A model generated the notes under the pieces. That model had not been told where the DNA came from and made no database searches. It was given only the letters and a program-made list of their open reading frames with translations. A program made the translations under genes and the position numbers. A stretch of 64,000 bases of DNA from Chloroflexota bacterium (lineage in GTDB: Bacteria > Chloroflexota > Dehalococcoidia > DSGV01). Shown in pieces: positions 49,400 through 56,969 of the stretch (the first letter of the stretch is position 1; every line of letters starts with the position of its first letter). The DNA lies in NCBI GenBank assembly GCA_021787985.1, contig JAJYLG010000003.1, positions 1-64,000 of the forward strand. Reading direction: 5' to 3'.

Positions 49400-50176
49400 G
49401 TGCTGCGTTCGCTGTGGGGAGGAACCCGCACGGAGCGCTTCGCGAACCCGTCCGAGGCCGCCTTCGCTGCGTTGCTCGATGCCTTCGCCATCGAGTGGCG
49501 CTACGAGCCGCACACGTTGATCATCGAGCGCCGGGGCGAGCTGCCGCTGGCGGCGTTCGCCCCCGATTTCTACTTGCCGCGCTTCTCCCGCTATGTGGAG
49601 CTGACCACGCTGCGGCAGCGCTGGGTGACGGTCAAGCACCGCAAGCTCCGCCGCGCGCGGGCGGCGTGCCCGTGGCTACGGGTCACGTTGCTCTACCGCC
49701 GCGATCTGGCGGAGATTCTGGCGGGTCCGCGCCCGGCCGAACCCCTCCCCCCCGGCTCGGTCGACCGAGCCGCCGCGGAGGTCGTGTCGCGGTGGCGCCC
49801 GGCCGTCCCCTGGCTGATCGGACTCGGCGAATCCGGGGATGCCTTGCGGGCACGGTTGGGACGAGCGCTCGAGATGCCGTCCAGCTCGGTCTTGCTGGAG
49901 CGGTGCGGTGGGGCGGCACGGCCGCAGATCGCGCCTGTCCCGCCCGCCGGCGCCGACCTGCTCCTGTGCTGCGGCACGCTGGACACGGGATTGGCGTGTC
50001 ACCTTGCGTTGCGGGCCTGCTGGCGAACCGCGCCGCGCTCGGTGCGCGTGATCGCGCCGCGAGAGCGAGAGCGCCGGCGGCTGGTAGACCTCCCGCTGCT
50101 CGTGCGGCCGTGGGAGGTAGCGGGGGAGCGGCGGGGAGAAGGGATCGTCGCGGGTCTGGCCGTGGCCGCGGGTTGA
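49400..50176 (+). CDS. fusion of a PD-(D/E)XK nuclease-like domain and a PRTase-like domain
   Basis: A 258-residue protein. The first 110 residues (ERFANPSEAAFAALLDAFAI, EWRYEPHTLIIERRGELPLA, AFAPDFYLPRFSRYVELTTL, TVKHRKLRRARAACPWLRVT, LLYRRDLAEIL) follow the VSR/PD-(D/E)XK pattern: E in the first helix, D in A-P-D-F, E in V-E-L, K near V-K-H-R-K. The second part (VPWLIGLGESGDALRARLGR, LLLCCGTLDTGLACHLALRA, CWRTAPRSVRVIAPRERERR) has the alternating strands of a phosphoribosyltransferase-type Rossmann domain. The GTG at 49400 is the first start after a low-quality lead. Role unknown. Confidence 0.6.
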   Translation: MLRSLWGGTRTERFANPSEAAFAALLDAFAIEWRYEPHTLIIERRGELPLAAFAPDFYLPRFSRYVELTTLRQRWVTVKHRKLRRARAACPWLRVTLLYRRDLAEILAGPRPAEPLPPGSVDRAAAEVVSRWRPAVPWLIGLGESGDALRARLGRALEMPSSSVLLERCGGAARPQIAPVPPAGADLLLCCGTLDTGLACHLALRACWRTAPRSVRVIAPRERERRRLVDLPLLVRPWEVAGERRGEGIVAGLAVAAG

Positions 50177-50653
50177 GGCGGAGAAAAAAGCCCCGAGCAA
50201 CCTTTCCCTAGGTTCGGCGCCTCACCCTTCTCCGGACGTTTGGGACTGGGAGGCTTTCGCCTGCCCGCCCCCGCCGGAGTCGTCCGCACCGGACCGTGTC
50301 CAGCTGCTCGGGACATCAGCAATGTAGGGCCGGCTCCGACGGCGCGTCAACAGAGATCGGGCGCTCCGTCCCACAAAAGTTGCCGGGCCGATCCGCGGTT
50401 TGACGCTGGTTTCCCGAATGCCACACAGGTCCTCCGCAGGTTATCCGCACGGTTCGTGGACAACTCCCCCATCCTCGGGCGGCACATCGACGGGACCGCT
50501 CGGCGGGCGCTTGAGCCATACAGATCTCCACTCAGCGACCTCTCGTCGGCCGCGTCCCTCATGTGCATGTGCGGCCGCGCCGATGCTCATCAGAGAAGGC
50601 GCGTGCACGGGGCTGTGCCGGGTGGCGGCGGTGCGCCCGCGGGAGGAACAGGG
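50177..50653. other. 477-base region before the hybrid kinase gene
   Basis: No gene supported. The kinase frame stays open back to 50240 but is Arg/Ser/Pro-rich there and lacks family sequence. A weak stem (GAGCAACCT...AGGTT) lies at about 50194-50216 after the preceding gene. At 50441-50463 two DnaA-box-like nonamers (TTATCCGCA and its partner CGTGGACAA) face each other. The rest shows nothing. Confidence 0.4.
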
Positions 50654-53600
50654 ATGGCCGACGATGTGGCCAGCACGGTGCGGGTCCTGCGCCGCACCCT
50701 GGGGCTGAAGGCGGCCGCGTGCTTTTGCGCCGACCCCAGCGGCAGATTCTGGCGCTGGTCCTGGGGCCGCTGGAACGCGTCCGGCTGCAGCAAGGCCGGC
50801 GACCCGGCCGATGACGCGTTGCGCTGGCTGGGCGCGGCCTCGCGCGACCCGAACCAGCTCATCACGTCGCTCTCCGAAGCGGACCCGGACGACACCTGGA
50901 GCGGCGCCGTCGTCGCCGTGAGCGGTGAAGGTGCCTCGATGTGCGCCGTGGTCGGCGTGACGCCCGACCTGCCCACAGACGATCTGCGCGCGGCGCTCCG
51001 GGCCGCCGCCGATGCGATGGCGGCATCGCGCGAGCGCCAGACACTGCGCGAAGCGACGGTGGCGTACGAGGCCGCCTTCCGCCGCCAGGTGGAGCGCATG
51101 ACGGCGGTTCACACGGTGACGCAGGCGACGCTGGCGCGTCTCGCGGCCGGCGGGTCGCTCCAGGAGGTGCTGACGGCGGTCGCGCAGGGCGCGCGCACGC
51201 TGATCCTGGCGGACGAGGCGGCGCTGCTGGAGCCGGGAGCGCCGGCCAACGCCTGGTGCACCATCGACGGCACGGGCGCGCGCTGGGAGCAGCCGCGGCG
51301 GGAGCTGTCGGATGCGGTCCAGCGGGCCGCGCGCGACGGGAGCCCGTCGCGGCACGCCGCTCCGGCCGGGGCCGTGCTGGCGGTCCCCATGCTGGCGCTG
51401 GACCAGCAGAGCGGCGCGCTGGGCTTCTTCCGCAGCGAGGGCGCGCCGCGCTTCAGTGACCTTGACCGCGTGGTCGCCGCGCACTTCGCCTCGATCGCGG
51501 CCATCGCCTGCCAGAACGCGCGCATGGTCCAACGGGCGCACGCCGAGGCCGAGCGCCAGGCCGCGCTGTCCGCCATCGGCCGCGCGGCGCACGCGGCCGA
51601 CGACGAGCGGGCGCTGGGATCGGTGCTGCCTGCCGTGCGCGAGCACAGCCGCGCCGAGGTGGCGGCCTGGGTTCACGTCGACGGCGAGACGGCCCGCGTG
51701 CGGGCGATCGACCCGGAGGACGCAGCCTGGCCGTCCGGCGCGCTCGACGACCTGGTGCGGGCTATCGTTCGGGGTGAGCCGCCTCCCGAGACCGAGGACC
51801 CGCGAGTGCCGATGGTGCGCGTGCTCGCCGGCCGGACGCCGTCGGCCCTGGTTCTCTGGCGGCCGGACGGACTCGGCTGGGACGATGAGACGCGCGCTTT
51901 TGTCGATGCGGCCGCGGTGGAGTTCGAGCGGGGGATCGAGCAGGCGCGCCGCCAGAGCGAGCTGCGCGCGACCGTCAACCGCCTCGAGCACCTGGTGCAG
52001 GAGGCCAGCGACGCGATCTTCTGCATCGACTCGGAGGGAAAGCTGGTCTTCGTCAACGACCGCTTCTACGAGGAGTCGGGCCTCGGTCCCGATGAGGTGC
52101 TCGGAACGGTCGCCGAGACGCTGGTCCTGGAGCCGTTCCGCGACGAGGCTCCCGGGATGCTGAAGGCGGCGCTCGTCGGGCAGCGAGCTGAGGGCGAGTT
52201 CCGCGTACGTACGCGCTTCGGGCCGCGGGACTACTCGATCGCCCTCGCGCCGATGCTGGGCTCGGACGGGCAGGTCGCCGGCGCGCAGGGCATCGCGCGC
52301 AACATCACGTTGCGCAAGCAGCGCGAGCGCGAGCTGCTGCGCCGCAACGAGGAGTTGACTCGCCTCGACCACACGAAGACGGAGTTCTTGTCGCTGGTCA
52401 GCCACGAGCTGCGGACGCCGCTCACTTCCATCCGCGGCTATGTGGACCTGCTGCTTGACCCGGACGGTGCACCGCTCGACGAGGAGCAGCGCCAGAGCCT
52501 GGACATCGTGCGCTACAACGCTGACCGGCTGATGTCGCTCATCAACGACCTGCTCGACTTCAGCCGGATCGAGGCCGGAACCATGCGCCTCAATCCGATG
52601 CCTTCCGACCTGGGGAAGATCATCACGGCCACCATCGCCACGATGCGCACCGACTTCGAAGCGCGATGCCAGGTCTGCGAGTATCGCGGGGAAGGGGTGC
52701 CGCGCCCGGTCTTCGCCGACGGCGAGCGGCTGGCGCAGGTGTTGACGAACCTGCTCAGCAACGCGACCAAGTACACGCCTTCCGGCGGGCGTATCGGCGT
52801 GGTGGCCCGCTACGGCGACGGGCAGGTAGAGATCGACGTCGCCGACACGGGCGTCGGGATCAGCCGGGCGGACCAGGACGAGATCTTCTCGCGCTTCTTC
52901 CGCGCCGAGAACGAGCACACGCGCGCGGTCGGCGGCACGGGGCTTGGCCTTGCGATCACCAAGTCGCTCGTCGAGATGCATGGCGGCACGGTCGCGGTGC
53001 GCAGCGAGCTGGGCAAGGGCTCGACCTTCACCGTTACGCTGCCGCTCGCGCGCAGCGGCCCGCCGCCACTGCGCGAGCACGTCATGCCGGCCCCACACGC
53101 GCGCCGGCGGCAGCAGGGCCGCGCGCGCCGTGTGCTGGTCATCGAGAGCGAGCCGCAAGTGGCGAAGCTGCTCGAACGCCGTCTCGCGCGCAACGGCTTC
53201 CGCGCGCAGGTGGTGACCGGCGGACAGGCGGCGGAGAAGGCGCTGGACGGCCAGCCACCGGACGCGCTGCTGCTGGACGCCGGCCTGCCAGACATGGACG
53301 GGCTGGACCTCGTGCGCAAGTTGCGCGCCAATCCTTCTACCAGCCGGCTGCCCGTGGTGGTGTATTCGGGCGCCGGGCTGCAGGAGTCGGCGGTGGAAGC
53401 CGGGGCCGACCGCTATCTGCCGCGCTCGGTGCCGCTGGAAGAAGTCGTGGGCGCGCTCGACGAGGCGACGCGCGCCCTGGGCGCGCCGCGCGCCCTGGTC
53501 GTGGACGACGAGCCCGTGGTGCGCGAGGTGCTCCGCCTGGCGCTCGAGCACTTCGGCTTGGACGTCAGCTCGGCGGCGACCGGCCAGGAGGCGCTCGACC

Positions 53601-53866
53601 TGCTGCAGCGGCGGCCGCCGGACGTGCTGATCCTCGACCTGATCATGCCCGCGATGGATGGCCTCACGGTGCTCGAGCGGATCCGCTCTGGTGAGGGCAC
53701 CCCGGGTCTACCGGTCGTCGTGCTGTCGGGCGCGCCGCCGACGGGTTGCGAGACCGGACGCCTGGAGGAGTTGGGCGTGCTCGCGAGGCTGCAGAAGCCT
53801 GTCTCGGTGGAGGAGCTGGCGCAGGTGGTAGGGCGTGTCGTGCCGCTGCACCAGCCGGCTGCGTGA
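50654..53866 (+). CDS. cytosolic hybrid histidine kinase: GAF-GAF-PAS-HisKA-HATPase-REC-REC
   Basis: A 1070-residue soluble protein. Two GAF-like domains (about 150-260 and 290-420), a PAS domain (LVQEASDAIFCIDSEGKLVF to IARNITLRKQ), HisKA with FLSLVSHELRTPLTSIRGYV (His584), ATPase boxes NLLSNATKYTPSGGRIGVV, DTGVGISRADQDEIFSRFF and GTGLGLAITKSLVEMH, then two receivers. REC1 (Asp875 in LLLDAGLPDMDGLDLV) has E-S in place of the Asp pair and lacks the Lys; REC2 (Asp995 in ILDLIMPAMDGLTVL) is canonical. The ATG at 50654 has GGAGG seven bases before it. The next gene overlaps by one base. Confidence 0.92.
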   Translation: MADDVASTVRVLRRTLGLKAAACFCADPSGRFWRWSWGRWNASGCSKAGDPADDALRWLGAASRDPNQLITSLSEADPDDTWSGAVVAVSGEGASMCAVVGVTPDLPTDDLRAALRAAADAMAASRERQTLREATVAYEAAFRRQVERMTAVHTVTQATLARLAAGGSLQEVLTAVAQGARTLILADEAALLEPGAPANAWCTIDGTGARWEQPRRELSDAVQRAARDGSPSRHAAPAGAVLAVPMLALDQQSGALGFFRSEGAPRFSDLDRVVAAHFASIAAIACQNARMVQRAHAEAERQAALSAIGRAAHAADDERALGSVLPAVREHSRAEVAAWVHVDGETARVRAIDPEDAAWPSGALDDLVRAIVRGEPPPETEDPRVPMVRVLAGRTPSALVLWRPDGLGWDDETRAFVDAAAVEFERGIEQARRQSELRATVNRLEHLVQEASDAIFCIDSEGKLVFVNDRFYEESGLGPDEVLGTVAETLVLEPFRDEAPGMLKAALVGQRAEGEFRVRTRFGPRDYSIALAPMLGSDGQVAGAQGIARNITLRKQRERELLRRNEELTRLDHTKTEFLSLVSHELRTPLTSIRGYVDLLLDPDGAPLDEEQRQSLDIVRYNADRLMSLINDLLDFSRIEAGTMRLNPMPSDLGKIITATIATMRTDFEARCQVCEYRGEGVPRPVFADGERLAQVLTNLLSNATKYTPSGGRIGVVARYGDGQVEIDVADTGVGISRADQDEIFSRFFRAENEHTRAVGGTGLGLAITKSLVEMHGGTVAVRSELGKGSTFTVTLPLARSGPPPLREHVMPAPHARRRQQGRARRVLVIESEPQVAKLLERRLARNGFRAQVVTGGQAAEKALDGQPPDALLLDAGLPDMDGLDLVRKLRANPSTSRLPVVVYSGAGLQESAVEAGADRYLPRSVPLEEVVGALDEATRALGAPRALVVDDEPVVREVLRLALEHFGLDVSSAATGQEALDLLQRRPPDVLILDLIMPAMDGLTVLERIRSGEGTPGLPVVVLSGAPPTGCETGRLEELGVLARLQKPVSVEELAQVVGRVVPLHQPAA

Positions 53867-54258
53867 TGCCAACGGTTCTCGTCGTCGATGACGATCCGGA
53901 CATTCGCAACCTGGTCCGCCTGGCGCTACAGCGTTCGGGCTATGGCGTGCTGGAGGCGGGCGACGGCCGGATCGCGCTCGATGTGGTGGCCGCCGACCAC
54001 CCGGACCTGGTCTTGCTCGACCTGTCGATGCCCGTGCTCGACGGCCACGCGACCCTCGCCGCCCTGCGCTCCGACCCTGCCACCGCTGATCTGCCGGTGG
54101 TGATCATCTCCGCGCTCAGCACCGTGGTCGACCGTCGCGAGCTGCTCGCGGCGGGGGCGCAGCGCTTTGTCGGCAAGCCGTTTCTCCCGCGCCAGTTGGT
54201 CGAGACGGTGGCAGAAGTTCTCGGCCGCCTGCAAGGGGCGGAACGCGGCGTTTCCTGA
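53866..54258 (+). CDS. single-domain response regulator
   Basis: A 130-residue receiver. TVLVVDDDPDIRNLVRLALQ gives the acidic residues, LVLLDLSMPVLDGHATLAAL the phospho-acceptor Asp52, VVIISALST the Ser and QRFVGKPFLPRQLVETVAEV the Lys. There is no output domain. Its ATG shares a base with the kinase stop codon, so it probably takes phosphate from that kinase. The output partner is not visible here. Confidence 0.92.
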   Translation: MPTVLVVDDDPDIRNLVRLALQRSGYGVLEAGDGRIALDVVAADHPDLVLLDLSMPVLDGHATLAALRSDPATADLPVVIISALSTVVDRRELLAAGAQRFVGKPFLPRQLVETVAEVLGRLQGAERGVS

Positions 54259-54279
54259 GCCGATGCCGGGGCGCAGCAG

Positions 54280-54308
54280 GAGACCCCCGACCGTCGGCCG
54301 GGGGTCTC
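54280..54308. terminator. strong hairpin after the response regulator
   Basis: GAGACCCCCG (54280-54289) pairs with CGGGGGTCTC (54299-54308) around a 9-base loop, followed on the plus strand by GTTTCGT. It is 22 bases after the response regulator stop and can serve genes converging from both sides. Confidence 0.75.
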
Positions 54309-54373
54309 GTTTCGTGGTCGCCTGCTCGCGGCACCTGTCTAGCGCCTGCCTGCAGCAGGCGGGCCAGGTAGAG

Positions 54374-54404
54374 GCGGGCCCGTCGCCACCAGGAGAGGGC
54401 CCGC
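54374..54404 (-). terminator. hairpin after the first LTD-like gene
   Basis: GCGGGCCC (54374-54381) pairs with GGGCCCGC (54397-54404) over 15 bases, ending 6 bases from the stop of the minus-strand gene at 54410. No clear T-run. Confidence 0.5.
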
Positions 54405-54409
54405 GTCAG

Positions 54410-55534
54410 CTACCAGGCGAAGTACTCGCCCGACACGCCGAGCGGAGTGTAGAAGAACGATAGCGAGTCGTGCGTGTCGGCGATGTAGCCCGTCGGGCCG
54501 GCCGCGCGGTCCCAGCTACCCTTGCAGGCGTCCGGGTTGGATTGCTGCGCGGAGCCGGTGTAGATCTTGCAGCTTGCGCCGGCCGCCACCGCCCCGTTGC
54601 CGCTGAAGGTGAACTTGGCGCCGCTGGACCCCACGGTCATCACCAGGCCGTCCGGGTTCCATGGCACGACGCCGAAGTTCTTCATCTCCACGTACTCGTT
54701 CGGCTGGCCGGACGTCGGGTCGTACCAGCGCACGGCAGCCACCTGGAGGGCCGGGCCGCCGAGCGCACGGGCGATATTGATCCACGCGCCCAGGTCATCG
54801 CGGTCCAGATGGTACTTCAGCGAGAAGACCAGCTCGTCGTTGAAGCTGGGATTTGTGTTGCCAAAGAGGCTCAGGATGAGCCGCCGCGCGCCCGAGTCGT
54901 TGTTCCACAGCAGCCGTTCGATCGGAGCGCAGGCCTTCTCCGTCCCCGGCGTGCCGCTGCCGACCTGATTGGTGCGGCAATAGATCGACTGGGTGTCGCG
55001 CTGGCCGGTGGTGTCCACGTTGGCGACGTTGAGGGCGCCCGGCGTGGCGGAAACGTTGGTGGCGCCGACGAAGCCGTTGATCGTGATGTCGATTCGCTTC
55101 CCGCCACACGTCTGCGAGTCCGCCGGCAGGCCGGTGCCGGAGATCGAGCCGGCGACGAAGTTCGCGTAGTTGACCTGCGTCTCGCCCGGCACCGGGTTGG
55201 AAGGCGTGATCGGCGTGAAGGTCGTGCCGCGCCCGGAGCCCGTGCCGGCGAACTGCCACGGCGACGGCTGGGTCACGTCCTCGCAGAGGACGCCGACCCA
55301 ATAGGGCTGGCCGGCGAACGTCTGCTGGGTGAGGCCCCAGACCTCGAGCGTGTTGCCGGCGGGCAGCGCCTGGCCGTTGAGCGTCGCCAGGCCCTCGAAG
55401 ACCATCGGCGGGTTTCCGGGCGTCTGTGCCCGCACGGTCCCGGCGTCGCGGGCGAACAGCGCGCTTGCCGCCAGCACGAGCGCGAGGACGCCGAGCGCCG
55501 CGGCCCGGCGGGGACTGGGTACGAGCTGTCTCAT
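54410..55534 (-). CDS. secreted protein with lamin-tail-like C-terminal domain (paralogue 1)
   Basis: A 374-residue exported protein. Signal peptide: LGVLALVLAASALFA, cleavage near residue 36. The mature N-terminus reads VFEGLATLNGQALPAGNTLE and VWGLTQQTF. Then a Cys-containing central part (VLCEDVTQ, SQTCGGKRIDITING, IYCRTNQVGSGT, EKACAPIERLLWNN) and a C-terminal domain with NEYVEMKNFGVVPWNPDGL, FTFSGNGAVAAGASCKIYTG, which follows the lamin-tail (LTD) pattern: E-Y-V-E-x-x-N strand, then F-x-F and a loop with Gly-x-x-x-Lys/x-Ile-Tyr. GGGAGG precedes the ATG. A paralogue follows at 55662. Confidence 0.75.
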   Translation of the reverse strand: MRQLVPSPRRAAALGVLALVLAASALFARDAGTVRAQTPGNPPMVFEGLATLNGQALPAGNTLEVWGLTQQTFAGQPYWVGVLCEDVTQPSPWQFAGTGSGRGTTFTPITPSNPVPGETQVNYANFVAGSISGTGLPADSQTCGGKRIDITINGFVGATNVSATPGALNVANVDTTGQRDTQSIYCRTNQVGSGTPGTEKACAPIERLLWNNDSGARRLILSLFGNTNPSFNDELVFSLKYHLDRDDLGAWINIARALGGPALQVAAVRWYDPTSGQPNEYVEMKNFGVVPWNPDGLVMTVGSSGAKFTFSGNGAVAAGASCKIYTGSAQQSNPDACKGSWDRAAGPTGYIADTHDSLSFFYTPLGVSGEYFAW

Positions 55535-55617
55535 CGGCGGACCTCCCTGTCGCTGCGAAGCTGGACGACCATCGCCGCCGATCGCCGTCCTGCCGTCCAC
55601 TATAGTGCGGGCAGTCG

Positions 55618-55651
55618 GCCGAGGGCCGGCGCGAACGCGCCGGCCCTCGGC
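55618..55651. terminator. long hairpin between the two LTD-like genes
   Basis: GCCGAGGGCCGGCG (55618-55631) pairs exactly with CGCCGGCCCTCGGC (55638-55651); loop CGAACG, itself partly pairing. It lies 11 bases after the stop of the minus-strand gene at 55662 and should end its message. Confidence 0.75.
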
Positions 55652-55661
55652 TTTCGCGCGT

Positions 55662-56765
55662 TTACCAGGCGTACTTCTCGCCCAGCCAGACGCCGAAGGC
55701 GAACTGGAGCTGGTCGTGCGTATCCGCCAACTGGCCGTTGGGGCCGGGCGGGGCGCTCCAGGTGCCGGCGCAGGCGTCCGACTGACCCGAGGGCACCGCG
55801 TAGATCTTGCAGGTCTGGCCGCCATTCAGCGTGAAGCTGCCGAAGCTGAACACGTGCCCGCTCGACTGGACCGTCATCGTGATGCCGCCCATGGTCTGCG
55901 AGGCCGGCCCGAAGTTCTTCATCTCGACGTATTCGCCCGCCTGGTTGGCGGCGCTGTCGACGTAGTGGACCGCCGATACGCGGACCATCGGCCAGTTGAG
56001 CGCCGTGGCCAGGTTGGTGAGCGTCTTGATGTCGTCGCGGTCGGCGTGGAAGCCGATGGCGGTGGTCAGGTAGTTCTCGAAGGTCGGGTTCGTGACGCCG
56101 AACAGCGCCAGCACGATGTTCATGGCGCTCGGCTCGTTGTTCCAGAGCAGGCGCTCGAAGGCGGAGCACTCGTTCGTCGGCATCTGCACGGTCACACCGC
56201 CGCCCAGCGAGGCCGGGGTGTTGCCGCCCACAGTGTCGGTGCGGCAGGGGAGGCCGTTGGGATCACGCTGGCCGCTCGTGTCCAGGTTGATCGTGGCCGA
56301 TGGAGTGAAGGTGCCCGGGTTCGGCGGGGCCGGCGTGGGCGTGGCGAGCAGGCCGTTGACGGTGAACATGTAGCTCGTCGCGCTGTTGCAAGAGCCGCTC
56401 GCCGCGAGGTAGGCGTAGGCGCCGCTGGCGTTGCTGTTGACGCGGCCGGCCTCGGTCACCAGGTCCGGGCCGTAGCTGGGGAACGTCCCGGTCGTTGTGC
56501 CGCAGAGGACGGCCATCTGAGCGCCGGGGAAGCCGGGGATCGGCTTGAGTCCCCACACTTCCACGGTCTGGCCGGCCGGCAACGGCTGGCCGCCCATGGT
56601 GAGCGAGCCCTCGAACACGGTGAAGTTTGCCTGCGGCGGGGTCTGGGCCCGGGCCGCGCGGCCGTCGAAGGGTGCCACCAGCATGATGGCGGATACCGCG
56701 GCTACGGCGGCTAGAACGACCAGCCGGCGCGGCGCGGCGAGCGCGGGGCGTATGCGCTGAAGCAA
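55662..56765 (-). CDS. secreted protein with lamin-tail-like C-terminal domain (paralogue 2)
   Basis: A 367-residue exported protein. Signal: VVLAAVAAVSAIMLVAPF, cleavage near residue 45. The mature N-terminus TVFEGSLTMGGQPLPAGQTV-EVWGLK matches paralogue 1, as do AVLCG, GQRDPNGLPCRTDTVGGNTP, ERLLWNNEPSAMNIVLALFG, EYVEMKNFGPASQTM and KIYAVPSGQSDACAGTW. The upstream ATG at 56783 lies before a ribosome site (GGGAGGG) that is followed by a TTG at 56765, so I take TTG as start. The function is unknown; both genes are same-strand tandem copies separated by a strong hairpin, so they are transcribed on their own. Confidence 0.75.
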   Translation of the reverse strand: MLQRIRPALAAPRRLVVLAAVAAVSAIMLVAPFDGRAARAQTPPQANFTVFEGSLTMGGQPLPAGQTVEVWGLKPIPGFPGAQMAVLCGTTTGTFPSYGPDLVTEAGRVNSNASGAYAYLAASGSCNSATSYMFTVNGLLATPTPAPPNPGTFTPSATINLDTSGQRDPNGLPCRTDTVGGNTPASLGGGVTVQMPTNECSAFERLLWNNEPSAMNIVLALFGVTNPTFENYLTTAIGFHADRDDIKTLTNLATALNWPMVRVSAVHYVDSAANQAGEYVEMKNFGPASQTMGGITMTVQSSGHVFSFGSFTLNGGQTCKIYAVPSGQSDACAGTWSAPPGPNGQLADTHDQLQFAFGVWLGEKYAW

Positions 56766-56910
56766 ATCGACCCTCCCTGGCATGATTCTTCGACCGGCGC
56801 GCTGCCCGCCCGGTCCTGTAGTGATCAACGCCGGGACCGCGGCGCGTGTTACGCACATGGTCTCGAGCGTCACGGTATGCCCGGACGGGCACTGGATGCA
56901 ATGCGCAGGC

Positions 56911-56948
56911 GTGCGCCGGGCCGGACGGGAACGTCCGGCCCGGCGCAC
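56911..56948. terminator. perfect 17-bp hairpin after amt
   Basis: GTGCGCCGGGCCGGACG (56911-56927) pairs exactly with 56932-56948; the loop GGAA reads GNRA-like on the plus strand. It lies 22 bases beyond the stop of the minus-strand amt gene. No T-run follows, so it may end transcription by another means or be a dispersed repeat. Confidence 0.7.
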
Positions 56949-56969
56949 GCCACGCGCGGAAGGCTGTGC

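Noticed and set aside
50441-50463. Pair of DnaA-box-like nonamers facing each other (origin candidate)
   Set aside because: Only two boxes, each with mismatches, no AT-rich unwinding region, and dnaN lies 45 kb away without dnaA. Too weak for an origin call.
50441-53551. 1036-codon open frame antisense to the hybrid kinase
   Set aside because: Arg/His/Gly/Ala-rich, no domain motifs; mirrors the codon pattern of the real kinase gene.
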